In this document: positions 1-12,330 of the stretch, piece after piece | Layout of the letters: each line of letters starts with the position of its first letter | Numbering within the stretch: position 1 is the first letter of the stretch | Assembly (NCBI GenBank): GCA_963457665.1 | Contig: OY735220.1 | Coordinates: 33,610,469 to 33,674,468, forward strand | Length of the DNA stretch: 64,000 bases | Direction: 5' to 3' | From: Thysanoteuthis rhombus | Taxonomy: Eukaryota > Mollusca > Cephalopoda > Oegopsida > Thysanoteuthidae | Translations under genes and position numbers: made by a program | Notes under the pieces: generated by a model | What the model was told of the DNA's origin: nothing | Database searches by the model: none | Seen by the model: the letters and a program-made list of their open reading frames with translations, nothing else

Positions 1-1184
1 TTCTCCTAATGAGGCTCTATTTAAACGAAAAGAAAATATAATCAGAAAGTACTTTTAAGTGGAAAATACATCTACTCAGAAATCAAGTCAATATGGTTCC
101 CCAGGGTAGCCAATTTAGATATTTTTTTCATTTTCATTTTCCGAATTTGCAAGTCCAGTGTTGCCGATTAGGCGGTTTTTCGAAAAAGTGAAAAAAATCA
201 AAATTGGCAACCCTGTTTCGCTCGGTAGAGAATCTCTATAATAGTTTTTCATTGATTCCACACATGTACATTAATTGCCATTCGTGAGAGACTTGGAACA
301 ACTATCAAATATTTTTTTCATAGAATTCTGCTTTGATAGCAATTGGAAATCGATAAAAAAAATATTTGACTTGCCAAAAGACACTCATTCAAAAAATACC
401 ATCTGTTGTTTTTGGTATTGAATTGAACTTTGTAGAACTGTTTAGATGTCCAATCGAAGCGCTTAGAATCATGATATACATTCTGAAAATGAAAAAAAAA
501 CGGAGAAAAAAGCGTCCATTTTTTTTAACCATCACAAGTATCCCATTGATTTTTTGACATGTACCAAAATGCATCTACTTTCATAAGAATGAAAACTATT
601 GTATTTAAAAGCAACAAACTTTTACCTCATTCAACTATAACCGATTGGAAATTTTAACCCCTTTGTGAACACCAACCAATCCAACTGACTTGCATCCTAA
701 ATAGAGGAGGTTTTTTTTAAACAATAGTGGTAAAAAACAAAAAAGTAAGAGGAAGAACCTTTTATTTCTTGACATTGTAAAAAAAAATCAGTTTTAAAGC
801 AAAAAAGATAAATTTTAGAAAATTGTAAATAATTTCTCACTAGATCTCTTCTCATGCATGCACATATACATAGGTGTATGCATATCTGCGTATTAATTCA
901 TTCATTATTTGGACTAGTATCCTAATCTTTGCTGTTTTATTCACTATGTTTCGGTTGGTGCATTCTTTGCCCGACTTAAGATACATATCACATCCTGATA
1001 TCTTCAAGAATATTCGAATACGCCAGTTCTACTATTCAACTATAAAATGATTCTTTATTAGATATTAGCGATAGAGATTGGCTCTCTTTTCTTTTACTAT
1101 TTAAATCGCAAATCAAGAAATCTGGTTTAAGTAAGTAAATATCATACAATGGATGTTTCGTCAATGTACACGCCTAGAATTTTA
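1..1184. other. No supported feature
   Basis: AT-rich sequence with many short A and T runs. Only frames of about 60 residues occur and none resembles a known protein. I saw no second copy of this stretch in the window. Confidence 0.5.
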
Positions 1185-1470
1185 ACCCCGGTCGCAGATT
1201 CTCGATCGTCATCATCTGCCCCACCTATTATTTTTCTTTATAAAGATTTGATCAGGGGCGAAGCTGATGGACGGGTGGGTGCAATTTTAAATCCCTCCAT
1301 GACTCCCAGTGGAGGGGGCCCTGGGGCGTTATGAATAATATTCCATCTACTGCATTCCAAATAACATTATACAATACAAATCTTGCTAACTGTTGGAAGG
1401 ATGCCCCCGAAGGACCAATGCTCCGGGCCCACAAATCTACGGCTACGCCCCTGGATACGATGCTTCGTCT
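1185..1470. repeat. GC-rich block, probably a degraded repeat
   Basis: A sharp rise in G+C inside AT-rich flanks, with runs such as GGAGGGGGCCCTGGGG near 1311-1326 and CCCCCGAAGGACC near 1403. The phrasing (ground-up gag-free, stop-rich, GC-contrasting) looks like an old mobile element and not an exon. I found no convincing second copy in this window, so the family is unknown. Confidence 0.25.
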
Positions 1471-1967
1471 AAACGCCTATAGCGTCACCTAGCACTATTG
1501 TAGGCTTAAGAGAGTCTGTTTATTGCGATGAGTGCATGCGAAAATTAGCGAAAAGAAATGATCTTTAGAGAAATGTGTGTGGATCGTTTGGTTTTGAAGA
1601 GCCTGGGAAGCGATCAAATCAGGCGCGCTTATTGGTCACCCCTTAAAGATCACCAATATTTTTGGAATTGACTGTGACATTCTACAAGATGATTGCGATT
1701 TGTTGCGTTTTTTTTCGCGCCAAAGACAAAAGCAGAAGAATTAGACGTCTTCAGCATCAGTGAAAACACATTTGGTCAAATGGAATCAAAGAGCAAAATG
1801 GTAGAAAGGAATTTCGGATCTTTAGAATGTCTTTGTCTGAACTGCAAAGAATAGAGAGAATTACTATTAATAGTAAACGTTCTTTTATTTTTATTAACGA
1901 TGTTTAATAAACACGGAATAGTAAATACTTATATGTCTATTCTATCTATCTATCAGTCTGTCTATAA

Positions 1968-2285
1968 CTGAAATTTTCTGTTTGTTTCTCTGTCCAACAA
2001 CGGACACTTCCACTTAAAGGTACAGCTGATAAAATATCTCCTATCCACCTTTTGAAATTATGGACTCGTTCCATTTGAGTTTTTTAGTTTTATTTTCTTA
2101 GAAAATATCCCATAAGAATTGAAATATGTTTTTGAATTTCGTCACAGGGAGATATAAGAACAGTGTGACTTTTGCTGTTTCTTTTTCTCTAGCCATATCA
2201 ATGGACTCTTCCACCTAAAGGCAAAGATGCTGATAAAAATATCTCCTAAACACCATTTCAACTAAATGATTCTTCTACTCAAACG
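1968..2285 (+). repeat. Diverged 200-bp tandem duplication
   Basis: The block around 1970-2060 recurs around 2168-2260. Both units contain a GGACNCTTCCACNTAAAGG core (2002 and 2203) followed by GCTGATAAAATATCTCCTA-like sequence, preceded by a pyrimidine-rich run ending in CTCT. The period is about 200 bp. The second unit is shorter or truncated on the right. It could be the edge of a satellite or of a tandemly repeated element. Confidence 0.6.
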
Positions 2286-2454
2286 AATTCAGAAATAAAA
2301 CCTCAGTTAATCTGATAAGATGGAAACATTTATTTACATTATTAACAGCTTTGAAGTAGTGAACATAAGTCTTCAAGAAAGAGGATGTGATATAAACGCT
2401 CGAACTACACAGAAACAAGAATGAATAATTTCCAAAATGCCTCATGGCCTCCAG

Positions 2455-2534
<80 letters not shown>
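2455..2534. repeat. (TA)n-(CA)n-(TA)n microsatellite
   Basis: About 80 bp of alternating TA with a central (CA)7 block. The sequence starting immediately after the array (REP-2 end) also follows the long array at 12,536-12,605. Confidence 0.97.
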
Positions 2535-2538
<4 letters not shown>

Positions 2539-2590
2539 AGGAAGCTTTACAGCTTTAAACTCTAAACATTAAAAAAACTTTTTCAACTTG
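2535..2590 (+). repeat. REP-2 fragment
   Basis: The core TTTACAGCTTTAAA followed by CTCTAAACATTAAAAAAAC matches the sequence at 12,606-12,640 with few changes. In both places it lies directly against a (TA)n array. Only the first 55 bp or so of the family is recognisable here. Confidence 0.55.
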
Positions 2591-2599
2591 TTTGTGTCA

Positions 2600-3182
2600 C
2601 TTCGTTATTTATTGCCCAAAATCTTTCAATGTAATTCATGTAATTTTCTTTTCCATGTTTTATTTATACTATGTTATTATGGTACAATAGGGATCGTCAG
2701 TTGTATAACATGTAACTGTTTCGGGGATTTTAAAAACGAAACTTTCATATTAACATGGCACTCCAGCAATGTTGGTCAAACAACCTTTCAGCTATAATTT
2801 TAATATATAGCTTATGTCATACATGTAGTTTGCTGTTTCGTATAGGATGTTATAATGCATTGTATGTGGATGTTATTTGATACTACACATCATTTTTTGA
2901 AACTGGGAATATTTACGTAGATTACCCAGAAAGCGTATTTAACGATGAGGGATCAGTAAGTATAAAAACAAACGTGACTCGCTGTTCCTGTCACTTCTAT
3001 TGAGTGTTCACCCATGTGTTAAAATTAAATCGGTTGTATCTGTTCTAATCTCACTCTGCATGCAAACCAACTTGCATTTTTAAGAATACTAATTACACAG
3101 ATAAACTTCTATGAGCTGATTCTCTACTAACATATTCAACCGAAGAATTTGACAATTTTCCCACTAACCTTAAACTTATTTC

Positions 3183-3186
<4 letters not shown>
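2600..3186. other. No supported feature
   Basis: Non-repetitive AT-rich sequence. The 69-residue frame at 2588-2797 is rich in F, C and Y, as expected of random AT-rich DNA, and matches nothing I know. Confidence 0.45.

Positions 3187-3232
<46 letters not shown>
3187..3232. repeat. (AT)n microsatellite
   Basis: Uninterrupted alternating AT, about 46 bp. Confidence 0.97.
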
Positions 3233-3235
<3 letters not shown>

Positions 3236-3239
3236 ATTA

Positions 3240-4195
3240 CTGTAAAGACTGAATGTTCATTCATTTGTTTGCTATTGTGTATAAGTCTTATAGCTCCCGA
3301 ACTACTGAACCCGAGGGCTAAAACATTTCTACAAGGGTAACTTGACCCAAAGGTGAATATATGATGGATGGCGCTGACCTCTGATGTCTTTACAGGTCAA
3401 TTTAAGGTAAAATAATTGCTTTTTTCCGCCAAAATGTCAATTTTTCTTTTTTCTCTCGGTGCTTGTACCAGTTTGGCAGTACATTTATTCAAGGAATATA
3501 ACCCTAATTTGACAATTAAACGTTTTTTGGGGGCTAAAAATCTACTCCTACCACAACAATAACCCTAGCCCAAAACACGACAATAAATACGGAAACACTT
3601 TAGTTCCAATGGTACAGATTGATGCGTGAAGTATGGATGCCCAAAGTGAGCAAAATAATTCTCAGTGAAAACAATGGATCCTCATTCAGAATGGATTTTT
3701 TTAGCGCAGTGGAAACTTAAATCTGTCGAATGTGCCTTCCTTGATTAGGGAATGAGAAACTAAATGAAAAATAAAACAAAACAAACAAAAACGTCCCATT
3801 CAAAAAAAAGAAAGATCTTTCTTGCGTCATAATTGATTATTCTGAAGTTCATTCATGGAAGGATGAACTTTGAAAACTTCGTTGATTTTCCATGTTTATT
3901 TTTCTCTTAATATTTTTCAAAGCATTTTCATTCCATCTTCGATAACAAATGCCAACAGCGAAGAATAAAGATAATGACTCTTGAAGATCTTCAATATCTT
4001 AAAGGCTGTCCTTAAAATCCATTCCTTCATAATCGGTCAAAGATGAAGAATGCCATTCACAAAAAGTGGCACTGACATTTTATTTGGAAGAAACTAAAAA
4101 AAAAAAGCCACTGCCCAATGATTTTGCGTTTAACATTTTATTTCCGTGCGAGAAAGAGTTTAATGTTCGTCGTCCAAGTTTTAATTCACTTCCGT
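3240..4195. other. No supported feature
   Basis: AT-rich sequence without recognisable coding potential or repeat family. Confidence 0.4.
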
Positions 4196-4197
4196 CA

Positions 4198-4236
4198 ATG
4201 AAGAAGAAGAAGAAGAAGAAGAAGAAGAAAAAGAAC
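4198..4236. repeat. (GAA)n microsatellite
   Basis: About 39 bp of GAA repeats on the + strand. It yields a poly-lysine run in one frame (4066-4260), which is therefore not a gene. Confidence 0.95.
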
Positions 4237-4239
4237 CTC

Positions 4240-4979
4240 AAGTCCAAGTGGTCATTTTAAAGATTTCATTTCAATGCCTAAGTAACACCCTGAATGGAAT
4301 AGATTGCTTGAGGAAGCGTTATTCAGTCCTAATCATGATGGATTCCCAATTCTCGGTCCATTCAATAAAATAAATATTAAAATATCGGAGACAATGCAAA
4401 ATAAGAGAATCAAGATCAACATTCTACAAAGAAACCCCCCCAAAACAACATATTGTTACATGAATTTAACTTCAATGAATTCCGGATAAGGGCTACAAGA
4501 GCAATAAACGAATTCTCTAATTGACGTAGCTTAACATGTTCCCTCGGGGCCATCTTAAGAATATTTGAGACCTCCTGGCAAAGCAATGCACTGAGGCCAC
4601 TAGACCCTTAACCCCTTAAACCTTCATACTTAAGATTAGGTTTTTCAACTGGGAAATTTGCGGTATTTCATTGCAGAAAAATTAGGTTTAGAGGTTCTCT
4701 ATTATTTGATAATCTGAAATTCAATTTTTATACTTCGAATTGAATTCCTCTCAGTGCATCCATGCGATAAGAAGGTCCTGGTTTCACTCCTACATTTGCT
4801 AAATCAACATAGAATACAACGGAATAAGCACACTCACTATTCAGTGTCGCAAGGCAAAAACTGAGTCTAGCGCATGGCTGTAGCTATCTATATTTCATAG
4901 AGTAAAAACGAGGATTGGACGGACATATACACCAGAAGCAATACGCAACATGCCACAAGACATACATATAGGTCGTACG

Positions 4980-4980
<1 letters not shown>
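4240..4980. other. No supported feature
   Basis: AT-rich sequence; no coding or repeat signal that I could support. Confidence 0.4.
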
Positions 4981-5034
<54 letters not shown>

Positions 5035-5545
5035 CCAGTCTTTCAACATCCACCGTTGGACATAGACCTTCCCCAGGATTCGCCACACTTCTCTATCATG
5101 AGCGTTGCGGAGCCAGTACTTCCTGAATTTGTCAAGCTCGTCTCTCCATCTGATAGTCGGCTGGCCTCGGTTCTGCATGTGATCTCGGGGGATCCACGTT
5201 GTGAGTCGTGATGTCCACCGGTTGTCTGCCATTCGTGCAACATGGCCAGTCCACTGCCATTCGAGCTTTCTAATGGATTCTATAATGTCCCTGACTCCTG
5301 TCTTTTCCCGGATGTACTGTGCTGTCTTGTGGTCTCTCCATGTGAGGCCCAGCATAATTTTCTCATGTGCACGTTGCATGGTTTTCGATTTGCGGATCTG
5401 TCTCTCGGTTAGGTTCCATGTTTCAGCTCTATAAGTGACTATTGGGGGGATGCATTGGTTATACGCTCTTCTTTTTAGGATCAATGTGATTTTCTTATTT
5501 TTGAAGGTTGAGCTGGCTCTGCAAAAGGCTTGCCATCCTAGTGTG
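4981..5545 (-). mobile_element. LINE-A 3' end (RTE-like non-LTR retrotransposon, 5'-truncated)
   Basis: The minus strand encodes the C-terminal part of a LINE reverse transcriptase in one open frame of 150 residues (5484 to 5032). Visible motifs, in order, are KRRAYNQCIPPIVTYRAETW, then LTWRDHKTAQYIREKTGVRDI, then WQWTGHVARMADNRW, then RWRDELDKFRKYWLRNAHDR. This is the post-RT region shared by many RTE-type elements that encode an endonuclease and a reverse transcriptase. Similarity can be followed upstream to about 5545 (RMASLLQSQLNLQK), past a frame change. The element ends in an (ATG)n tail on its own strand, seen as (ATC)n at 4981-5033; short tandem-repeat tails are known for RTE elements. 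The endonuclease and catalytic RT motifs are missing, so it is a dead copy. It is the best-preserved LINE-A frame in the window. Confidence 0.88.
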
Positions 5546-5629
5546 ATAGTGAACGTGTTAACTCAATCTCTTACAAGTGCACAACTGACTGGGCGTGTCC
5601 CGTTGATCAATAGTTGACAAGCTAGTTAG

Positions 5630-5840
5630 TTATTGCTGATGTCATGATTTCCATCTTCACTGGCTGCCCCAATATTTTAAGCCTGTACCAAACTAAGCTA
5701 AGCTTAGTATATATCCTAATCACAAGAGCACTCGCTTTTGAACGGTGTTTAGGATGCAAGAATCGTGAACTATTAGTAGTATACTGAGTTTGACCCTCAC
5801 CGTGTGTTCCACTATTGTATTCCTGTCCCAGATTTGGCTA
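5630..5840 (+). repeat. SINE-D fragments (two, adjacent)
   Basis: The segment 5,650-5,712 (TTCCATCTTCACTGGCTGCC, then CTGTACCAAACTAAGCTAAG) is shared with 54,590-54,640 and in part 61,300-61,320. The segment 5,785-5,830 (GAGTTTGACCCTCACCG) is shared with 61,257-61,280. The GAGTTTGACCC part resembles a tRNA B box, so I read these as remnants of a tRNA-derived SINE. Boundaries are uncertain. Confidence 0.4.
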
Positions 5841-6920
5841 CACTTATCAAATATCTATGATATCAAGCAATTTTTCCCGAGTTTATCGGAAGTGATTCTT
5901 TTAGCCGAAGGGGGGGGGGCGGACATGCGAGTGTCAGGAGAAAGATCAACTGAAATGTTTGGTTTTTATTTTTGCTGTACAAAGAGACCGACACAAAAAG
6001 ATATGCTTGTTCGTTGGGAATTACAAAAACAGATGAAAACTGAATATTTTTCTATTCCTACGATCGACCCTTCAGCCGTTGTTGAATAAACTTTGCATCA
6101 TCAACTGGATCGTAGACTTAGCTCTACGATTTATTTGGGTTTCATCTTTTTCTATCGCAGAACTTGAAGAGTAAATCTTTTCGAAAAAGACGAAATCAGG
6201 TACTGTAGCGAAAGGCGCCACCCCCCGCCCGTGGTTCCCATAAAGAAAGTAAATAACAAAACAACATTGCTTTTTGTTCTATGTATGAACAAAAAAAAAA
6301 CTGCCATGTTGTTTACAAAATGAAACCCAAACACTTCGGCATTACGTTGGCTTTCTCTCTCTCTCTCTCTGCCAAACCAATTGCAAACGACAGCAGATAT
6401 CTTTTTAGTCCTTACGTGTAAAACATCAACCAAGTTTGCACTAGGAGTTTTGAATACGATATTTGCAGACGAATCCGACCAGACAGATTAGCACATTCTA
6501 TTTTGATAAAGAGAACTTGGCCTCTTATAAAAGTATTATTCTTTCTCTTCAGGGATGAAATCACTATTTTGTGAGAAATAATTACGATTCCAACAGAACA
6601 ATGTGTTTCTACTATTTCGTTCCTCTCCTTACATCTAAGACATCATACATTGCACTCTGATTTTTTTCTGCTATCATATTTCTATTTTTTTTATTGAAGC
6701 AAAGAAAACATGAAGAGACGATAAAGAAAAACGTATCACCCGAATCAAACACGTTTTGTTTAACTTGCAACAAAGGAAACTTGTCAATTGGTGTATTCAG
6801 TTAACAGCTTTTGTTTTGATATCACTTTATGGAGGCTAAAGATAAATGAAATCTCGCGTGAAAAGACGCAGCTTAACTCTGAAAAGCTGGAGGTTCCAAT
6901 CAGATGACGCGGAACCGATG
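5841..6920. other. No supported gene
   Basis: This contains a 99-residue frame (5790-6089) and a 93-residue minus-strand frame (6433-6152), plus a short (CT)n run near 6355-6371. Neither frame shows a domain, signal peptide or codon pattern I can recognise. The first runs through a poly-G tract (5910-5918). Confidence 0.4.
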
Positions 6921-6927
6921 AAATAAC

Positions 6928-7062
6928 GAGACAAAACGCTGACGCTCGTACCAACGGGATTTGGCGGGATGAAAAGATGACTTAAAACCAATTAAACTTA
7001 TTTGGGACATTTGGCTGACCACTGATGCTGACTCGCAGCTTTGGACTACGCGATTAAGTTAA
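6928..7062 (+). repeat. REP-7 copy 1
   Basis: Matches 8,655-8,795 in the same orientation. Shared landmarks are CGAGACAAAACG, GGATTTGGCG, then CACTGATGCTGACT, then AGCTTTGGACT. About 135 bp aligns with roughly four-fifths identity by eye. Family unknown. Confidence 0.65.
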
Positions 7063-7280
7063 TATTAACAACCAATCGACTGTAACAATTATCATACAGA
7101 ACCGTTAACGAGAAATCTTCCAGAAGACTTATCATATAAAGAAATAAGGTCTTGTTGGCTATCATATTGCAGTAAATTGTTGAGAAATCAAAGAGATTTT
7201 TTTTTTGTTGAGAAAAAGTTGGTCTCTGGGAAATGAATTGGAAAGAGACTGATCCAAAAATATTCTGTTTCAAAAAACAT

Positions 7281-7524
7281 GGTCAATGTTCCCTCTAATT
7301 TCTTTTAGTCAGTGGGCCCGAAAACCTTATGTTGTGCAATTTTTCCCATAACAAAAGTATGAGTCCACTTTTGCATTCGAATGAAGGAATCAATATTTTT
7401 CCGATAAAAACTCAATAAGCTATCTACAGAATTTGAAGTCTTTTGCGCACACTTTGATTTTCTTTGTGCGCTGGTTGTAAAACGTGTATGCGTGCTCACA
7501 TGCACATCTTAGAGGGAACTATGA
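7281..7524 (+). mobile_element. MITE-2, hAT-like, copy 1
   Basis: Starts CAATGTTCCCTCTAA and ends TTAGAGGGAACTATG, an inverted terminal repeat of about 15 bp. It is about 244 bp long with no coding capacity. The termini resemble the CAGTGTTCCCTCTAA ends I know from non-autonomous hAT transposons. The flanking octamers are only partly alike, so a target duplication is not proven. A second copy lies at 18,815-19,043 in the same internal order (CATAACAAAAGTATG / GGAATCAATA / CTGGTTGTAAAACG landmarks). Confidence 0.72.
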
Positions 7525-7544
7525 CAATGATAATCCAAAGCAAA

Positions 7545-8650
7545 TCTCCAGAATCTTAACGTTTGAACCTTTTAATCTAACTTTTATTTTGGTTGAAAAT
7601 AACCAACGATTTTTTAAAACCTGAACCCTGTGTTTCTGTCTGCTAGAAATTTGTCCCTCTAAGGCTCTTAGAAGAATCAGACATTCCTCATTTCGTAGCA
7701 CTTTTGTGTTTCATCGAATTCTATTCTTTCTCAATCGAAACTTCTTTGTTAAGAGTGGAAAAGCAAATATGAAAAATGTTTTAGTATCCCAAAAAAGCGT
7801 AAGTGCACTAGCTAACTAGTCAGTTGTAAGTGATTCTGTTTCAAAAAAATCTTCAATTGTATTAATAAGATTCTTGTGAGGACTGGAATGGTTGGAACCA
7901 ATTTCTATGGCATCGACACTTTAAAAAATCAGAAAGCCTTTCGCTTTCGACCTCCAAAATTGTATTTACGGACCTCGCAGTAATAAAAATCTCATACATT
8001 GAAAATCCGTTTGTGTTTGACGATTAATTGGTCGCGACATCTTTCTTCAAAAATCCTAGAATTCATCTATGTTCACTTATGTATTGTCGAAAAGAAAACT
8101 TTTCGATATTTCAGAAATGTAACCTTTCTTTGGGACAATCAATTATTCAGGAAGTGGATATTCATGTGATTAATTCTAACTCAGTATCACCCAATAAACA
8201 TAAAAACAACAAGAGGCTTTTGAACTTTTAAATGGGAAAGCCTTGTGGAAAGTGAAATTTTTGTTTGATCAATTACCAGAAGTATTGAGAAAAATTCATT
8301 TTATTCATTTGAGAGACTTATAACTAAAATAACAAAGGGTCCCCGAGAGGAATTTTATAAGACGGTGCCAAGTTATTTTCGGGTCCCCAACACACATTGC
8401 ATAAACACCATAGTCATCCTGGTTTTATCTGCTTCAACTCTTTTAGCATCCCATACAACATTTACCCACCGATAAGCAGTAGAGTTACCTATCTTATTGA
8501 TACACATATCTTATCGACTTGGAAGTTCAACACTTTCAGTCCCACTTTGAGTCCCTGGTTAGAGAATAATTCACTCGAAACAAATAATCACGGTCAATAA
8601 AAGGACAATTCTGTGTTTAAAAAATTCAATAGGGTCAGATAAACTTGTGA
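7545..8650. other. No supported feature
   Basis: AT-rich sequence with 60-70 residue frames only; nothing recognisable. Confidence 0.4.
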
Positions 8651-8654
8651 AGTC

Positions 8655-8795
8655 TCGAGACAAAACGTTGACTCTCGTGCCGACAGGATTTGGCGAGAAG
8701 AAAGGCTGACTTGAAACAAATTAAACTGATTTGGAACGTTTGGCTAACCACTGATGCTGACTAATAGCTTTGGACTGCGTAATTTGGTAAACGTG
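8655..8795 (+). repeat. REP-7 copy 2
   Basis: Second copy of the block at 6,928-7,062, 1.7 kb away in direct orientation. It runs straight into the short tandem array that follows. Confidence 0.65.
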
Positions 8796-9005
8796 TGAAG
8801 TCAGATCAGATGAATATCTGGAGATAGATGGATTAGATTAAGATAAACTTGTTGATTCATACAGGATAGATTAAGAAGTCAGAAGAGGGAGATTTATATG
8901 AACTTGTGGAGTCATACGGGGTAGATTGAAAAGTCAGAAGCGAGACATTTACATAAATGTTGAGTCATGAAGGGTAGAATGAGATGAACTTGAGTCAGGC
9001 GTTAG
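8795..9005 (+). repeat. Degenerate minisatellite, about 55-bp period
   Basis: Four units begin near 8795, 8851, 8905 and 8959. Each carries a GAGTCATACNGGGTAGATT-like core, then AAGTCAGAAG, then ATAAACTTG. Divergence between units is high, so the array is old. Confidence 0.6.
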
Positions 9006-9243
9006 AGATCAAGATATTAAAAAGAACTTTGCCAAGACCACCCTAACAAAACTCAGAGACTAGCAATCACTGTATCAAGGCAGACAGGACAACTCCATAT
9101 TCCAAAAACTAGAATTGTTGTGGATATTTTAGGCCAGATTAAGGAGAACGCAACAAAGCAAGTGATGGAGATCCCGGGAAAAGACTTTGTAAACAATTTT
9201 AAAAAGTAAAAGGGTTTATAAGGACTTGGTATGAGGGGTTTTA

Positions 9244-9248
<5 letters not shown>

Positions 9249-9306
<58 letters not shown>
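9249..9306. repeat. (AT)n microsatellite
   Basis: About 58 bp of uninterrupted alternating AT. Confidence 0.97.
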
Positions 9307-9309
<3 letters not shown>

Positions 9310-9510
9310 GATGACTACACACTGGTACCAGAGTCAATTATCAAGAGTAGCAATTACTTCTCAATCTAGTTGAGCAAGGAATATTTACAATACAATCAAA
9401 ACGATATTGCACAACAGACTTTATACTTACATCCGAAATATACTTTTTGAAATAGTTTTCTGACTAAAGATAAGTATCAAAATCGACAACAATACAAACA
9501 AACATAAATA

Positions 9511-9712
9511 CAGTAAGCTCGTTATAACGGCACTATTCAATGACGCTCACGTTTTGAAATCACGTTTGCTTTCATGATCTTACAAGACTATTGTAAGATT
9601 ATACCTTTTCCCGAGAAAATTAAAAAGTAAATAATTTGCTTGCCGTATTTTTAAAAAATCCAATCGTTATAACGGTAAATCCGTTTTAACGACACTCCAT
9701 GAGGGTGTGGTG
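9511..9712 (+). mobile_element. Possible pogo/Tigger-like MITE fragment
   Basis: ACAGTAAGCTCGTTATAACG at 9511-9530 resembles the terminal repeat of pogo/Tigger-type elements (CAGTAAAACCTCGTTATAACG in those I remember). A second ATCGTTATAACGG block lies at 9663 and CCGTTTTAACGACACT near 9680. A matching right terminal repeat is not visible, so the copy is partial. No transposase frame was found nearby. Confidence 0.4.
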
Positions 9713-9719
9713 ATGACGG

Positions 9720-10495
9720 AAATCTACCGTATATTGTTGTGAGTGGAGCCCAAACACTCTGGCCTCCCTGTTGTTGATGGCTGATATTTTAGCAAAAACT
9801 CTGTGATGGGATTTCGTGGAAAATCCAAAACTCTTGGAAGCGCAATTGTTGTGGGTTGTATGATAATGAGATATTTCCTGGAGGATTGGTTCATCGGATC
9901 ATTGTTTTCAATGGAATTTTGGATAAAAGACGGGGAATCTGTTGATGACGAAAAGATTGGCGCCCCATTGCAAATTTGACCCAGCTGTTAACAGATTAGG
10001 TTTGGTTAAACACTTCAAGGTACTCGAGAGTGATAGAAGTTACGTGATTCAGAGATTGGAATTGATGAGATCGTCCATGGGATATCCTCTTGATACAAAA
10101 AATAAAATAAACCATTATGACTCTGTGCGAAACATTAGCTGGTGTCGTTCAAGAAACCAATTTGGCGGTCGGCTCAAAGGATAAACAGTATTCAACTGAG
10201 AATATTTTTCAGACAATTTTCTCATGGAATAAGAATGGGATTTTAAATTAAGCAGCATCGTGAAATATCTCGTCCAGCTATTGAGTCGAGCACTAAGCTT
10301 TGGAATCAGCGTTCCTAGAGACGACAGCAGTGTTTATTCTCTTGTACAGGGTTATTTGAAAAGCTTTAAATCTTGGCTAGGATTAGCTGAAGTGATCTAA
10401 AAGCAATAAGCGGATATCAGTTCAATTCCTACAAGAATAAATCACAACGATAAACGCCGATTCAATGATTTTTTCTTTTTAGAAAACCCTTTCTC
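9720..10495. other. No supported gene
   Basis: Holds an 80-residue frame (9942-10184) without recognisable domain. The sequence is less AT-biased than its surroundings but I found no second copy. Confidence 0.35.
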
Positions 10496-10497
10496 TT

Positions 10498-10700
10498 CTT
10501 CGCACCGTTGACGTTAACACAATGTTACGGACTCCTTCAGGCTTAATATGTAACACCAGTAAGGGGACAGGGTCGGGATAACATTTCTGTTAATATCAAA
10601 GATAGGAAGAAGCGATTGGTTTATCCGAAAAGAAACTTAGAATATTTATGACTCTTCTCAAAGTTACAAACGATAGATGTCAAGTTTTTTTTTCGCCCAC
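10498..10700 (+). repeat. REP-8 copy 1
   Basis: Shares landmarks with 23,325-23,470 in the same order: TTAACACAATGTTACGGACT, later GACTCTTCTCAAAGTTA and a poly-T run. Diverged; family unknown. Confidence 0.4.
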
Positions 10701-10829
10701 AAGTTTCAGCAGAGCTATTTCATTTGTGCTTGCAAGTTTTGATATCTGACCCTTCATCTAAAGGTTTGTAGTATGGATGTAAAATTCGGGTTTAAAGCAA
10801 TTCGTGGTGGAATCGGAGTTGGCAAATTT

Positions 10830-12200
10830 GTTTAGACTCTGAGCATTTGCTTTTTCTTTGCCGTACTCGACTAAACACGTATGGTTTACAGTGGTATTTG
10901 GGGGCTACACCTCATGGCAAATTCATCCAAACCCTGTGAGTTTCGAGTTTCCAAAGTCAACCCACAAATAATGTCACTGCATTTTGTGCAGTGTAATATT
11001 TGCTGAGTTTTTTAAAAATAAATTTTGATGTGTGTCCTCTAAACCGGAGAGAAATATTTCAAGAAAAGATTTGCATTCAATACAGCCGAGGCATGGACTC
11101 ATCAAAGCATCTAGTTTTTATATTTCATTTATTTATTGAGATTAATTGAGATCAAACTAAGCCTCACCGTATACCTGGTTCCCGAAACCCATTTCTATCA
11201 CTGATTGGGGCGCCTAACTTGAAAGGATCGTCTTTCAAAAGCTCAGAGTTAGAATTGAAAGTTACTCTTTAGTGGGGCACCTAACGTTGAGCGATAGTTT
11301 GCAAAATATTCGCCCAGCCTTTTTGCGAAATATTGTGGATACATTCCATTACTGAAGCCTTGTAAAAGACCAAGCTAAGTTTAGTTAATCTCAGAGAACT
11401 AAAATAAAAATAAAAAACGTGAAGTTTGCAACATTCAACTTCAACTTTATTAAACGAGTTTTCACCTTAACATATTTTGACAGCAGATACATTTCGGCTT
11501 GTCACGCCATTTTCAACGTGCAGTCGATCAATTCTATGCAAGTTCTAAGTATGCACAGAGATCAAAGAAAAATCTGCTGGAAATTATTTTAAAACTTCGT
11601 TAGAAAACACGATGAAGTTACATGCCAGGCTTTGAACAGAAACCAAATCCGTCTTGTGGAAGACATTGCCGTGACGTACATTCAAATCTCTGAAACGCGA
11701 ATGCCTCACTCAATAAGTTTAACTTCTTTCGGTATTTTGTGTTCCGTGGTAAAAGAAATACCCTAAGGGCATGTTTCATTACTGTTTTCAGTCGATTTTT
11801 TGAAAGTTCCGATTTGCAACTCTCTATTTGTCTAATCTTGAGTGGGCTTTGGTTAGCGATTTTTCTTGGGCGAATGTGTGCATTCTAATCAAAAGGTTCC
11901 AATTATCCGTCTTTCTCAAAGGCATGAGCGCTAAATTCCAGAAGGAGAAACCTTACATCTTGATTATTCCCTGCTTGATTACGTAAGCCACCCCCATTTT
12001 TCTTTCATCGACAGAAAATAAGATACACGTCTCGCCTGCTATCCTGAAGAGGGGCTTTCGTATAAAATCTTATCGTAAGTCGAAATGGTCAAAAGCGAGA
12101 ATGCTATTGCCATTGATTTATGTGGGGAAATTTGTGAGTATTCTCAGGCCCGATGATAGTATGTTAGGTTGAGTCGTCGGATGTTGAGGTGGTGGTAGAT
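10830..12200. other. Mostly unassigned; trace of SINE-D at 11,340-11,400
   Basis: Contains GACCAAGCTAAGTTTAGTTAATCTC near 11,370, which resembles the SINE-D end at 61,300, and otherwise nothing I can identify. No coding region supported. Confidence 0.35.
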
Positions 12201-12204
12201 ACTG

Positions 12205-12330
12205 GAAACTATTTACGTTGTGTCGGTCGAGTGATACATTAAGTGTGCAACGACAGGAGATAATTTCAAATAAGTTTCTGAATAATACAACGCAATTTAT
12301 AATCACACACACACGTATACATATATAAAA
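12205..12330 (+). repeat. SINE-X 3' part
   Basis: GTGATACATT, ACGACAGGAGATAATTTC, then ACAACGCAATTTATAATC match the 3' body of SINE-X seen at 44,150-44,215 and 32,865-32,940. The tRNA-like head is absent. A short CA/TA tail ends the copy at about 12,330. Confidence 0.65.

Noticed and set aside
5201-5434. Plus-strand frame of 77 residues in the LINE-A copy
   Set aside because: Antisense shadow of the reverse-transcriptase C-terminus encoded on the minus strand.
9942-10184. Frame downstream of the pogo-like end as a transposase
   Set aside because: No helix-turn-helix or DDE/D pattern of pogo-type transposases can be seen in it.
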